From: Hofstenia miamia
Taxonomy: Eukaryota > Xenacoelomorpha > Acoela
DNA length: 64,000 nucleotides
Reading direction: 5' to 3'
Assembly: GCA_004352715.1 (NCBI GenBank)
Contig: SCFE01000002.1
Span: forward strand, 510,216-574,215
Shown: in pieces, positions 34,591 through 48,295 of the stretch
Numbering within the stretch: position 1 is the first letter of the stretch
How the letters are laid out: every line of letters begins with the position of its first letter
Program-made: the position numbers and the translations under genes
The notes under the pieces: model-generated
Told to the model about the DNA's origin: nothing
Seen by the model: the letters and a program-made list of their open reading frames with translations, nothing else
Database searches by the model: none

Positions 34591-37500
34591 GTAGGATTAG
34601 CACAATCAAATCCAGTTTCGATCTCTGTTTGAAAATTAATATTTTCTTTGCAAAATTCGTTAAAATAAAATCAAAAAGGTTAATTCTTTGGACAAAGATA
34701 TGAAAATTGAGGCATATTTTTAAACATTAACACATTTGGAGGTCCTAGGTTGGCAAATATGGATTTTTCGACAGGATTGTTATCACGCCCATGATCCTAT
34801 TTGCACAGCCCATATGCCTCCATAATTGAAATCTCAATATACATTTCTGCATAATCTGCTTTATCGTGTGATTCATGTAAAAATGCTCTAATCTTATCAT
34901 GTAAATATGATGAATTTATATATATATTATATAATTATTATATATATTATATATATTATTATATATTATAATTATATAATTTATATATATGTTTTTGCCT
35001 TAGCCAAATTTTCCTCACCAGAATCTCTAGAAAGAAAATTTCTACTACTAGAACATGATCTTTTGGAAGTAGACTTGTGTAATAATTTAGCAACTTGTGA
35101 GGTTGCTCTCTAAATAGCTGAAACATTTGATTAATTATTTATTCTAAAACGCCTTTCTTTATATAATGCAACTCTTTTTTGAGTGACCCTTCATTTTTTC
35201 AATGCCTGTATAGCCACTTCAAGCCTTATCTTTAAAATTCTGCTGTAAATTTTTACCCAGACTTCAAGTAATCAAAAATTTGCAGCACCGCACCATTTGC
35301 ACTTTTCCACTTTACTTGGCATAAGGAAGCCAAAAAATTGAATAAATGCTAAATTTTATGAAGCATAAACTAATATAAACATAATTAAGAATAAATCGTT
35401 AATAGAGCAAAATTAATAGAAATGTAAATTGCTCTTGTAACGTCCAACCTCACAAAATGTCGGAAGTTACAACCACAAATTGAAATAATAATAGAAAATT
35501 TGTACTTGTTTAAGAAGTAAAATTATTGTATTATGGCAGACAATCATTGGGCATAGTTTTGTAAAAAAATTGCGGCCGTTGAAATTCTTGAAAAAATATC
35601 AACAATTTGGTGTCGAATGTTACAGTCTTCACAAAACAAGAATTTCTTTACATCCTCAGAGCTATGTGATGTAGTAAAATTACCCAAGGAGTGGAGCATT
35701 ACAGAAGGCTTTACTGGCTGTTGGTCACATTGAAAGAAATTTTTAATTGAATAGAGTGGACAGTCACAATATGTATTTAAGTAATTATTAAGGCACACTC
35801 ATAATTGTTGGTAATTTATATTTCTCGTATGAATAAATTGGTATGAAAAAAGAAATAATAAAATTGAAATCGGTGCAAATATGACATTTCATTTCTACAC
35901 ATTTCTATCTATCGAATGCTATATCACATATACTATATTGGGTTAGTTGATATTTTCATACCAATGTCCCCATTTTCGTGGAAATATCTATTTGTTTTTA
36001 AATAATACTAATGTTTTCGTAGGCTGAATAATTTTTTGTAAGCCATTGTCAGAAGAGCTTTTAAAAGGAATATTTATCATTTTGTTTTTTAAAAAAACAA
36101 ATAATTGAAAAACACGTTTGCAACAGTTGCATTTTAAATTACTTTTGCTTTTTTGTCTGACATACCTTTGATTTGTATACCCAAGCAATGTCAAATCCAT
36201 GAGAAGAATAATAAAACTTATTCAAAAAGGTTTTCTGGTAAAAAAATTACTAGGCAGTAAAGCGTTAAAATTTTTGAGATTTTGCCAAATTGCAAAGACC
36301 AATCGAAATGGGGGTAGTACTTCACATTGCGATATTTAGTATGTAGTGATTGTTTTCTTAAGCCATGCAATTAACATCAGTATTGTAGTAAATGAATAGC
36401 CATTGCCAATTTCATGACAAAATTCAATTTTGATCATTTACTTGGCTAATGAGGAACTTTCTAGAATTAAAAGAGTTGTCACTTCAAATTGCACATATTA
36501 CCAATATAATTACGCTGTCCTCTGTTTTTTTTTCAAATAGAAAGTGCTAAATTGGGTGCCCCTAGAGTTTTTTATATGCTCATAACCTATTAGCTTTGAT
36601 CTTTAAGACGCGAGCTAGTTTTGTAACCTTGTTGCAACATCTATGCATTTGAATTTTGACCCTTGTTTTATTTTTTATTGTTTACATTGCGATTATAAAT
36701 TTCCTAACTCTACTAAGAGCAAAATATATTTTATTAGTGATATGCTTGACTAAATTTATTAGCATTACTTAGAAATTAGTCTTTGGTTAGATTATACCTT
36801 TTTTAATAATTTGATAATCACTACTTTCGCTTACTCTGGTTTAAGCCGAATTGGGTTTGGACATGCATTAATGTTTGGTATTTGATGTTCTCAAAATCAA
36901 GAATTGGTTTGAGAATGTGGTTTGGACTACCACGTTTCAAAGACAAAATCGAAGAAAGAACTTGGTTTATGACAACCAAGCTAAAGTGGTTAAGAAGTTG
37001 TGCGTAATATATACTGGAATAATGGATATTATATTGTTGAGTTATTAATAAAATTATCTTAAAATTGTTGTTGGACATCCTTGAAATTGGTTTAGTACCC
37101 AATTTTTTTTGATTGGGTTGGTTTGGGGTATTAGCTTGGAATCACTGGTTATTGTGAACAGCATTTTCAATTATATTTAAGAAATGGGAAGTCAGTGAAG
37201 AAGAATCATTATTAATATTTTTTCAAGAAGGTAAATCTTTTGAATGGCTGAAAGATTTCGACTTTTTTGTTTTTGAAATTCACATGAATGTTTTGTTCTA
37301 AAATGTTCTCACATCATTCCAAAAAATCTCAAAAACTCTAATTCGCTTGTCTGCCTTAAAAATGAAAGAATAATTCATTATATATAATCAGAAAATAACT
37401 TAAGAGTGAAAACGTGCCGTTACTATTAAGCCCAGCAAAATTGAACGTGTTTTGAAAAACATCAAAAAAGATTTTAATTGTGAGCCGAGGTGAATTTCTT

Positions 37501-38194
37501 GAAAAAAGCTTCAAAACAAACAGATAATATACTTTGCAATTATTTCAAATACACTTTTTGCAAGACTAACTAAAAATGGTGACACACATTGCAGCCTTTT
37601 CCGAAAAAGTCCTACACGTCCGCTTCCATCTTTGAAGTAGTAAATGTTCGAAGATTTTCAATAAAAAATTAGTATATATAATTGCAATAAAACTTTGATA
37701 ATACTTCAAAGCTGATCATAATATATATGAATTCCAATGTCAGATCACCTCGTGTTTAATGATGATTGAATATCAAATATCGTTCGCGAATAATATTCAT
37801 GCACACGACAATTGAGCCATCTCAAGTATTAGTTTTACTTTGTGGTTTATCGTCACCAATTTAATTAAGTGACGCATCACTGCCAATTTTCAATAGTTAA
37901 TTTATCTTGGCATGAAAGACAGATTTCAAGATTTCCTTCCCTTTGATACGAATCATCAGACCCTTTGGAAAGAACCGGATCGCTTAGCAAAATGATTTTT
38001 AGCAAGGAGCATAGAAATGGGTGTGAAATGGACCAATTTTGTGTTAATTTAGATTGGTTCATGGCAATCGAGGGGGCCAGACTTTTGCAATTTCGGGCTG
38101 CGCTTGATGAAAGTTTTCCCGGTGAATAGATGAGAAATTATCCTGGTAATTTTTGCTTTATAGGCATTTAATAATGAAATTCGAGTTCTTCTGC
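34591..38194. other. AT-rich non-coding DNA
   Basis: An (AT)-rich imperfect microsatellite lies at about 34917-34990. Several 60-95-codon minus frames (35544-35798, 35988-36200, 36821-37102, 37877-38062) show no recognisable domain, intron structure or homology that I know. Confidence 0.45.
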
Positions 38195-38589
38195 AGCAAT
38201 TTTTTGCTTTATAAGTATTAGCCTTTGAAATTCAATTTTCTGCTAATTCAATGATTTATCTATGATCAGCATGGCCTCACCATTGTCTGATTTAAGGTTT
38301 GCAAATCGCTATGCTAACACTAGACCTAATAATAGGCATTAACTTCTTCAAGTTTTATTAAACAATCTAAAATAAATTTTTNNNNNNNNNNNNNNNNNNN
38401 NNAGCAATTTTTTGCTTTATAAGTATTAGCCTTTGAAATTCAATTTTCTGCTAATTCAATGATTTATCTATGATCAGCATGGCCTCACCATTGTCTGATT
38501 TAAGGTTTGCAAATCGCTATGCTAACACTAGACCTAATAATAGGCATTAACTTCTTCAAGTTTTATTAAACAATCTAAAATAAATTTTT
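38195..38589. repeat. 187-bp direct duplication around a gap
   Basis: 38195-38381 and 38403-38589 read the same by eye, separated only by 21 Ns (38382-38402). Most simply, two contig ends overlap and were not merged. Confidence 0.9.
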
Positions 38590-41149
38590 AAGGTTTTTAA
38601 GTATTACAATATTTTGTGTTATTAGTCTAACACTTAAGTTTAACACAGCAAAAATAGAGGGTAAAAAAATAAATTTTTGGTAAACCCAAAACATTCATAA
38701 TACGTTAAGAGAACGTAATGCTACAAGTATGTGGTCATATTACTAATTTTGAATAATAAAAGTATATAACTGAGCACATGTAGCTAATTAACAAAGATCA
38801 GGGTTTGATAAAACATAGGATTTATAAAATATGCTTCATTTAATACCAACCTATTATAGCGATGCCTCGAGCTATCTACTGTCGCTAGGAAAATCTGCGA
38901 GGAGGTGCAAATTCACATAATGCAATTTGGGTATTGGAAATTCAAGGTTTTCTGTGATACATAAGACTATATAAAATGGAAGGACAAAATTTCACTATTT
39001 GCCACTTGCTGTGGTATTGGATGCATCCCATTGGACAGATTTTCTCATTAGTAGTTAAATTATTACTGATGTCCTCCTCTAAGTATTTTGCGTAGAAACT
39101 TGAAATTGAAATCAATGTGGAAATAATGGTATACTATAAAGATGAGACTTACTTCTTGGTACAACAAAAGAGTATGGTATTAACTAAAATGTGCAACTAC
39201 GGTTATTAAACCCTGCAATAGCCGTAGTCTCGTTCTACTAAGCATATCTCACTGTTAAGTGGCTACTGTTAAAAACAGGGAATTCACGCCTAAAAAACGA
39301 ACGCATCTTGGTGCCACATGAACTCACGGTGAAAAGGACTTCAATGCGGAAAGTGACCTTTGCTTAAAAGATTTTTGATAGTAATAAGTTTCCCGAGCAT
39401 TAGACCAAAGAGTCTACATGTTATTACTAATAACATATAGACTGTTTGGGCTAATGCTTCGCTAAAGTTGTAGAATTAATGAAGAGATGTGCAACTGAGG
39501 GCACAAAGCTGTCTTTTAGTTGGACCATAGAGAATTCTATAATGCGAATCTGAAGCACCAAACACTAAAAAAACAAACAACGTATAAACTGTCATAAATA
39601 GTAAACTATATTGTTTTATTGGCCTTCACATTATACGCACCTATGACACCAGAATAAAGCTATGCATTCCTGTGTGAATGACTAAGAAATCTACTAAGCA
39701 CAGCCATTTTTTCGCCGCGTATGTACTATCATTACTAAAAATTATGGAAGATCAAAAAGCGGGGTATTGGACGTCAACTACTTTCCGTTCAGCTGATTTG
39801 TGGAAGGGGTCCAAGTAAACAATAACTACCTTCAAATATTTTGGTCTTAAAGAAAATAACGTAAGCCCCGTTCAAGCGCGCAGTGCGCAAAGCAGAAGAA
39901 AAGAGAAGACAACTCTTTATTTTTGCTATTTTCAGATTTTAAAGATCTTCATTACTTTCTGAGGTTAAAGCGTTTAGAATTTTTTGCGAAAATCATCGCA
40001 GATTTTGAAAGATTCCTAGTGAATGTAGGGTTAAAAAATATTCTAAAACGCAGTGAACTTAAAAAATAAACAATAGTTTGGATTTTTCAGCGCCCTGGCC
40101 TTAATTTGAATAATAGTTGGAATTGGGTTAGAATAACTTCAACCTACTATTTGCAAAATTTAGCCATTCGATGGTGACAACAGTAGATCACAACTGTCCA
40201 AAGCTAACCATGAGCTGCTGCTGCTGCTGCTATGACTGCTTGTGGGCTCAGTGTCATAGCTCAAAAACACTAGTCAAGGCTTCTTTATGGTAGTCTTTTT
40301 CAAAAACTTTTAATGTTTGTTATTTGCTTCATGGATTAGACTATTTGTATTCACAGTATTCAGTTTAAAGGGTTGCAAAGTGCAAGTATCATAATAATTT
40401 TTTTATCAAACAATGTACATGGGTTATATGAAAAAAACACATCAATGGGACGTAACCATTCTGTATGAAATTGGAACAAAAAATTATAATGAACATATTA
40501 ACAATCTATGCAACATTTTAGAAAATTTCTATAGTGGTAGTAATTTTTAAGAATGAAGGTATTTCTTGCGACTACGTGATATGAATACTATATGGAACTT
40601 GGTAATGTCAATGGCACCATATTCAACGAGTGTGATTCTGGAAGAAAAATTTTATCCAGCAGAACTCTATGCTGTGCATTGTAAAGGGAAACGTGAATAT
40701 TCATTTTGAAAAAACCAAAAAAATATTTTTTACCACTCGTTCCTTCATCGTTATCTACAAATGTTGATCTAAATACTGGGTCTGCGATAATCATTTCAAT
40801 TGAAATTTTCTAATTACTATATTATAAAGAAGACTATTTTATGAGGCAAGCGTTTGTTTCAAACATGTTTTGTTTGTTCGCTCTCATCTCAATCAAAGAA
40901 AATGAACTTAATGTATTGTGTAGGATTTGCATTTTATCCTTTCAAATGGAAAGAAAAAAATAAAATAATTAATGTAATTTAAAAATGTGTTAGTAGTTAC
41001 TTCTTCTTAACAAATCAACTATTTATCCTGAACTACCAATGTTTTCGCCTGTCCACATGAAGAAAATTCCCGTCCTGATGTGTGCTTGATGAAATCCGTA
41101 GTCAATCTTAATGGCTTGCTGCCTGGATTCACAGTTATTTGCAAATTGG
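38590..41149. other. Non-coding DNA with a short palindrome and (CTG)n
   Basis: Contains the palindrome at 39395-39459 (listed separately) and five CTG units near 40213. No coding region supported. Confidence 0.5.
39395..39459. repeat. 65-bp near-perfect palindrome
   Basis: A 32-base left arm (GAGCATTAGACCAAAGAGTC onward) and the inverted right arm (ending GGGCTAATGCTT) match at 28 of 32 positions around a single central C. It would fold into a very tight hairpin. Confidence 0.85.
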
Positions 41150-41950
41150 AGACATTGTATTCCGTCTTGATAATCGAAAGTTAACTGATTGTATTAATCT
41201 TAAAGTTGGGGTTCCTCAAAACTGACCCATGAGTCGCCCTCTATTTACTGAAAGTACCAATTCAAGAAACAATGACGTAACCTTCACTTAGATGGGAATA
41301 AGAACGGTGTTATCAAGTATTCAGACGACACCAGATTGCTATCTATTTTTTCAAAATTTACCATAGAAGATTACTCCCCATATTCTAATCAACTTCAAAG
41401 CATTATAGACCTCTCTATTCAGAAAAACTTAACTCAACAGGTCTAAGCCCAGAGAATTATATATATTTCGTCAACCCAACATAAAAGATGCTGAACGTTT
41501 AAATGCCATTAATGAAACTTTGAAAATTGACGGTGAATGTGTACCTACTGTCAAGACTATAAAATATCTTGGAATCCATATCGATCAAGGTCTAAATACG
41601 AAGAAACACATCACTGAGCTTATTACTTATTAAGAAACTACTATTACATTATTAGCGACTTCTCTTTGCTTTTCCGATATATGGATAGAGAGAAAAGAGC
41701 CCTAGTTTTCAGAACATTTATATCTCACTATGTTTATGCTTGCGAAGTATGGGCGCCTGGTACTGCTGAGGCTCGACGATGAAAACTCAAAAAGCCAATT
41801 AAGCTATTTTCAATGACTTCAAATTTAGATAAAGACGAAATGATTGAGATGGTTATACATCGTATCGTAAACAATTTCACAATACTACCGAAAACATTGG
41901 AAATCACCCGTCACATCCAAATGTATTGTAGGTATTTTTCAATAACCTGG
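41150..41950 (+). pseudogene. Old LINE reverse transcriptase remnant, plus strand
   Basis: Broken frames include DAERLNAINETLKIDGE and TIKYLGIHIDQGLNTKKHIT, the post-catalytic 'K-Y-L-G-I-x-I-D' region of non-LTR reverse transcriptases, followed by remnants of the C-terminal domain. Many stops and shifts. The GVPQ region is visible near 41205 but ends at a stop. Family not assigned. Confidence 0.7.
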
Positions 41951-44136
41951 TAATTCAATAATACAATAAATCTCTTATTTTTTCGATTATTGCACGTGTG
42001 TAATCTGCATTCCAGCTACTTAAAGTCTGAACGATAAGGCATTTATGCAAGTAACACGTTTCATATATTGTAATGTTAATGAGCTTTTGAAATTTATGGA
42101 AATTGACATCAGATTAACTTTATTATTGTTAATACATGTATCTTGATCAGAAATACATCATAGACTATGTTCATATTTATTTTGTGCTTATATTGGAAAC
42201 GAATACTTGCTGTAGTCTTGACAAGTAATGACTATTATATGTACATATATCGCGATCGCGATTACGGGTAAGACAATATAAATCGCGGGCGGGTAGAGGT
42301 AGTAAATTATACTTATACTACCCAAACACCCTTAAATTGTGCCCATAACAGAAAGGCGCTTGAGATGCTAACCAATGCAAAAATTTAAGATAGAAGCTAC
42401 GGCGAAATAGAGAATAGAGCCCTCTAATAAAATGAAAGATTTACATAATTTAGTTCATTAATGATTATGAATTTTACTTTTACCTGATTTTTAATCATTT
42501 TTAATATTATCTAAGTGTAATTCAATATTTTATTAATAATCTTTAGTTTTAAATAGCTGAATGGCCATACTAAGAAGCCACTGTCTATACAAGAATGCAA
42601 GTACAGATTTAATGCTTATAGCGAAATTCTATAGTTGTGGATTCAGATTAATACGTATTCAACTTTGTGATATTGAATAGGCACACTAGACATCAGCATT
42701 CCTGGCGAAGACGTTTATATATAGATATATGTTGGATTCCCAAAAATCTGCATTTATAAAATGCATTACTTTTAACATTAATCAGGAAGCTATAATTAAC
42801 TAAGTTACACTTAATCCAACAAATGAATTTTGGACTTGAAACCTTTTCGAGCAGCTCTGCTTCGTAACTTAGCGAAAGGATTGCTGTGAATCTGGATCTA
42901 GATATGGATCAATCCACTCCATCGATATCCACTTGATAGAGATCAGAAAATTAAAAAATTAATTTTGTGGATATTCACGGATAATTGTGGATCAAAAATA
43001 AAGGCTAACAGATAAAGTTATTCATTGGAAAATAAACTCTGCAGTAAAATCAAAGTTTTGAACAAAAATAAATTTACACAGAATGCAATCGTCTGTTTTG
43101 AGCAACAAACTGATTGATGACAGCTTGAATTAAAGTGAAGTATTTTCCAATTTGAGGAAAAGAGAAAATTTCAATTAAATGTTCGCAGCTGTCCTGCCTC
43201 CTAAACGAGCCACTGATTAAAATAAACAATTGCAATAAACCCACAGTCATTTTGTCGTACAAATCACTTTACAAAATAACAGCTAATTACATGTTTGTTA
43301 TAATAATCTAAATATTAGTTCTTGTTTAAAACATCAGATAGATTGGGTGGCTTGTGTAATTTTCTGTCTCCCTTTAAGGTGTTCAAAATTTAAAAAATAT
43401 GCGTGCGTGCTTAAAGTTCTCTGAGAGAATTTTTTCTGGTTAATATGAATCCTTTATGGATCGATGCATGCAGTTTCTTATGGATTGAATTGGATAGCTA
43501 TGGATCGGGGAAAAAACGCTCCAGTACAAGTCTGCTTAGAGAGCCCGGTTAATTCTGAGACCTATTAAATATTGTATAGAAATGGCTTACCTCCGCAATT
43601 GTGAAATTAAGATGAGCCTTAATAAAATCTTGCAGACAAATGTCTTGCAAAACCTTAAAAGGGATGTTCCGGATCCAACCCAGTGCACAAGCATCTCGAG
43701 AGATGATGGCGTGCATGCTACTAAAAGGTTTTCACTCGGAACAAAGTAAGCAAAGGCCGGAGACCAGTGCAGGATTACGAAGAAAGCACGGTTTTAGGGG
43801 TCTATCTCAAACGATAGCACCCACTTCCAAATAGTCACGAAAACCATTTTGGACGTGGAACTCAACTTACGTTGAACGTTGTGCTCGTAACAATGACACA
43901 CCGCTTAGATTGCGAAATATTTATAGCAAATTTGTTTCCATAGTGATGTCAATTCTATCACTTGTGTTGACTCGATAATATTGAATGCATAATGCTACAG
44001 AATTTACAATATGTGAATGCGTTGTGTAACGTTTATCAAGTCTGTCACTGACAAGATTTTGTTAACATCATGTATTTTTTTATTGTCAATAATAGTTAGT
44101 CTATAGGAGCATGAATATAATTATTTAATCCATACA
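41951..44136. other. Non-coding DNA, no supported gene
   Basis: Contains GGATC/ATGGAT-rich stretches near 42900 and 43460 that might be ends of an unrecognised MITE, and a GC-richer patch at 43560-43870 with a 64-codon frame (43640-43834) of unknown nature. Confidence 0.4.
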
Positions 44137-44356
44137 CAGTGGCGGTGCGTGGCTGTAGTAGTTGCATAGGCAAAATTTTGCAAACATTGGGAAGGGAAAG
44201 GGTAACTAAGTTATTTCTGAAATATAATAAAAATAAGATGTATAATGTATTTGCAATATGTAGAAAATGTAAAAGCCCATTTCACTTATAAAGTAGTTCA
44301 ATTCGCCTATTCTTCTTAGAAAATTTGTCAATAACTTTTTCAAATAAACATGTTTA

Positions 44357-46426
44357 TTACGAAGATTTATCAAAATTTCTTCCTATTGGAAGAAGAGCTA
44401 AATTGGAAAGTCTTTCTTGGCCCATAGTATTGCTTTTATAATTTTTGATTCTGCCAAGAGCTGAAAAATTTCTTTCCGATGTGCTAGTTGTAACTGGTAT
44501 AGTGCACATGAAATGACACAGCAACGTCAAATTTGGAAAAACATTTAGAAGGTTGAAACTATCAAGATAGTCTATTATTTTGCACAGTGATTTATCTTGA
44601 AATTCAGCTGTTGTGTACATCACAATTAATTCATTTTTTAATCATGTAAAATCAAGCAGAAAAGGAAAGTTGGTTTGCAGGCTTTTAAATTCATCGTCGG
44701 GAAACGCTTTGCCATAATTGCGCTTTTTTCTACATTGAAAAGTTCTAAGAACTTGAAATTATCGAGATATTCGAATCCTGATTTAATTTGTATTGAAGCT
44801 ACATCAAATATTTCATTAAAAAGTTGCTTGTATTCAGTCATAAGATCGATATTCCGTTTTTAGTGGTAAATAGAATCATTTAAATCCACCAAATTAAAAT
44901 ATGTATCAAATTTTTCACGCTCAGTACAAAGAAAATTTCTCAAATCTAAAATTTTTTCATGACAGTATTGAATATCAAAACTTTTTTTTTGAAGAATATC
45001 GAATACAATATCAGTTCTTGCAAATATTGTTGAAAACACTTTTAAAAGAAAGCAAAATTTATTCTCTTTCATATTGTGAGAAAAACCTGATGCTTGACAG
45101 ATTGTTTCATCGTCCCAATCATTTGGTTGTTCAAGGATTTCATTGAACAATTTAAGAAAATCATCAAAGTTATCATAAACTGTGTTCACAATTCGTGATG
45201 AAAAATTCCATCGTGTAACAATGGGTCGAGGAAGACGCTTTCCAACAATTTCATCCAGTTTAGCTGTTCTCTTTGGTGAACGAGAAAAAAATGAAGCCAT
45301 TCCAGTTAGAGTTGAAAAAAATATCTTGAATTCTTTGTTGAATTTAAGACAATCCTTTAAGACTAAATTTAATACATGTGAACAACAGTGAACAAATAGC
45401 ACATTTCCACAAGCACGTTTAATTCTAGCTTGTGGGCCATTTATTGTAGAAGCCATGACAGCAGCACCATCATAACTCTGTGCAATCAACTTTTGTTTGC
45501 ATTCAAAATCCTCCAATGACTTTAGAATGCATTGTTCAAGGTTATCTGCAGATTTGTCTGACGCCACATTTACAAATCCAACAAATCTCTTCACAATGTT
45601 GTTTTGCCTCATATAACTGTAAACAATTGATAACTGGGAAATATTGCTGACATCACTGGTCTCATCCACAATCACTGCTACAAACTTAGATGCGAAATTT
45701 CACTTTTTATTTGATCAGTAGTAATTTCTGCTAAGCAACCTATTATATCATTTTGGGTAGATTTAGACAATCCAGAAAAAACGGTGGCATACTCAAAGTT
45801 ATTTTGCAAACAGGGATCATATTATTTTAATAGACATGCTAGTTCAATATAATTGCCACGATTATTTGAAGTAACAGGTTCATCATGTCCGCAAAAACTT
45901 AACTCTTGCTTTCGAAGGAAACATACGATATCAATAAATCGCTTGAAAATTTCTCAATTTCGGGCTACCTTGTCAATATATTGTTTAATAGACCAATTTA
46001 AACCTGCATCCAAGTCTAGTTCTATTCTTTGATTTCCAAAAGCACTCAAAGACACTTCGGCACGTAAATGTGACAATGAAATTTCATGTATTTTTGTGGC
46101 ACTAGAAAGGCTTTTCAAGTCGACATATCCAGCACTGTTCCAAACTCCTTTTTCAACATTAAATTGCAAACATGGCCAACAAAAAAAAGACGTTGATTAC
46201 TACTGGCTGTAAGCCATTTAAATCGTTCAAAATACGTTCTAGTGAAATGACGCGTGTATTTTTTTCCTTTTGAACAAAATACCTGTACAAGATTATTTAA
46301 TTCAGGTTGAGGTCTGTTATTTGAGCACACTTTAATTTTTTCATCAAAATTTAGTCTAGAAAAAAGGCTTTCTAATAATTCTTTAATAATACACTTGCTT
46401 GCTAATTTGGAGTTTTCATTTGTCAT
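44357..46426 (-). pseudogene. hAT transposase pseudogene
   Basis: Fragments in order on the minus strand: a TTF-like N-terminal part (FKWLTASSNQRLFFVGHVC; 46426-46115), a DUF4371-like part with SLSHLRAE (46169-45954), the catalytic core (45675-44860) with MIVDETSDVSN, LIAQSYDGAAVMAS, CCSHVLNLVLKD and the RW motif PIVTRWNFSS, and the C-terminal dimerisation domain TTSTSERNFSALGRIKNYKS (44623-44357). At least four frame changes or stops interrupt it, so no active enzyme. Related host genes are the ZMYM proteins, but the decay and flanking ends argue for a transposon. Confidence 0.85.
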
Positions 46427-47331
46427 TCTAATGTGTAATCAGTGAAATCAGTACAGGATCTAGAAATACATTATATTAAATCTTATGATTTCCTAGATTG
46501 TGTACGCCAGAGTTGTATAGTAATCAGCCTATTGCTGAAATAGGGAACTGATTTAACTAGATCGCCAAAATATAATTGCAGAACTCAGCTCAATTGAAAT
46601 TGCAATGAGAAATATTTTAAGTTAGGTACATGAACTTACATATAATAACTACATTGCTCTCCTAACCATAAGCAGCCATTATTAAGGCTGACTAAGAAAC
46701 TATATTTCTTGTTGGCCATAAGCATTCAGCAAACTAATGTCCATATTCCACAGCTTTTGTCTAGCATTGATGAGCCCCCTTTGCAATAGCAGGCTCATAA
46801 ACAATTTCAACCAGGGCTGCGTGTTGTGCGCATAACACAGTATGAGCTTGTCTGGTTTACTACTACTAACTGTTTCAGCCGCTAAAATAATCTAAAATTA
46901 TGTCAACTCCTAACTCTTAAATAAATGTAATACATGTAGAGTGAACTGCGACTATCAATGCAAAATGTTATAATGATGCTGACTTAGTGATCATTGATAA
47001 GACATTGCATTCTAACTAACTGGATGCTCTAATTAAATGGATGCTTCCAATAAATATTCTTTTTTATGCACAATTGTAAATGGTTAAGGCAGTATTTTTG
47101 AATTGTGATTATTCACAGTCTGTGCACTGCAAAGGCAGAATAATATTTGCCTAAGTTGACGATTGAATCCTGTGCTGATTTATTACGAGTTAACATGAAA
47201 TTCTGCTAAATATTCCGCAACAAAAGTGTTGCCTAACTTAATATTCGCACACTAACGGAATAATTCAATAATATCTAATTCCTTCTACGCAAAATTATGG
47301 GCATAATTAGGCATTTGCGCTAGTTGCCTAG

Positions 47332-47557
47332 CAGGGGCGTACGCAGGATTTTCTCACGGAGGGGGACATAATCATCATCGCCCCGCGAAAAATTTTGATA
47401 ATATTGAGAAAATAGACCCTAAAAAATGCATTTCACTATCCTAGATTTTTAATTTTTCAGGTTTTTACGAAAAATTTTTTGATTTATCCAGTCAAAATCA
47501 AATTTGGAAACCTGACGGGGGGACATTCCACCATGTCCCCCCCTGCGTACGCCACTG
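47332..47557. mobile_element. hAT MITE with perfect 8-bp target duplication
   Basis: Starts CAGGGGCGTACGCAGG and ends, read inward, CAGTGGCGTACGCAGG (15 of 16 match). Both sides carry TTGCCTAG (47324-47331 and 47558-47565). It is 226 bp and non-coding. It lies within the larger hAT element. Confidence 0.9.
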
Positions 47558-47789
47558 TTGCCTAGGTTTGAAGAGAATGAAAATCATCTTCACCGACAAA
47601 AAGCATTGAATAAATAAGCTTTCATATAAGTATTTTAAAACCCAATATTTTTAGTACCCCTGTCCATACATATATATAAGAAAAAAGTTGCAAAAATCTT
47701 ATAAATACAAAATTTATGGAGGTTCAGTTTCTCACACCTACAATCGTTTGAAATTTCACAAAATTGTTTATTTTTCTAAAAATTTAGTT

Positions 47790-48135
47790 TTGTCAGCAAC
47801 TTTTTTCGTCATGCAGTGTAGAATCAAACTCGATGCCAAGTATTTTCAAAGTTCTGGAGGAGGAGAGGTTGCACATATCATCAAACTTAATAACATTAAA
47901 CTTGATCAATAACTGTTTTGTCTTGTTCTCATTTAAGATGAAACCATGTTCTGCGCACCATTGCTGGATAGAGTTATTATCATCTGCAAATTTTGTTTGA
48001 AGCTTACTGGCAATATTTATCTTCATATCATCATAGGAAATTTTGAAAAAAGACCGATCAGAAATCTAACCTTGAAGAACACCAGTAGTGGTAACGGTGA
48101 ATTGGGAGGATTTTCCATCATCACTCACTCACATA
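47790..48135 (-). pseudogene. Reverse transcriptase fragment
   Basis: On the minus strand: TTTGVLQG, then a stop, then KFADDNNSIQQWCAEHGFIL (the A-D-D block), NENKTKQLLIKF and TLKILGIEFD. It is the palm region of a non-LTR reverse transcriptase unlike the neighbouring CR1/L2-like copies. Both ends missing. Confidence 0.75.
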
Positions 48136-48295
48136 AGGGGTTTCATACAATATAACTCATTGTCAATACATTTAACACTCTGGCGATGACCATTTTTGAT
48201 CTCATTTCAGAATAAAAAGTAAGATATGTTCATCTTGTTACTGTCTATGTACATTCCCCTAATCCGATCATTTCAAAACTTTGTATCATATAGCT

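Larger units (their letters stand above)
44137..47662 (-). mobile_element. hAT transposon (ZMYM/TTF type), broken
   Basis: The left end CAGTGGCGGTGCGTGG starts at 44137. The proposed right end reads inward CAGGGGTACTAAAAA from 47662. The flanks TCCATACA at 44129-44136 and 47663-47670 are identical 8-mers, as a hAT target duplication should be. The two ends themselves match only moderately, so the right boundary is less certain. A 226-bp MITE is inserted near the right end. The transposase fragments occupy 44357-46426. Confidence 0.65.

Noticed and set aside
40211-40232. (CTG)n as an expansion-type repeat
   Set aside because: Only five units; not unusual.
43640-43834. 64-codon frame in a GC-richer patch
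   Set aside because: No domain, no splice context and no repeat partner; left as unassigned.
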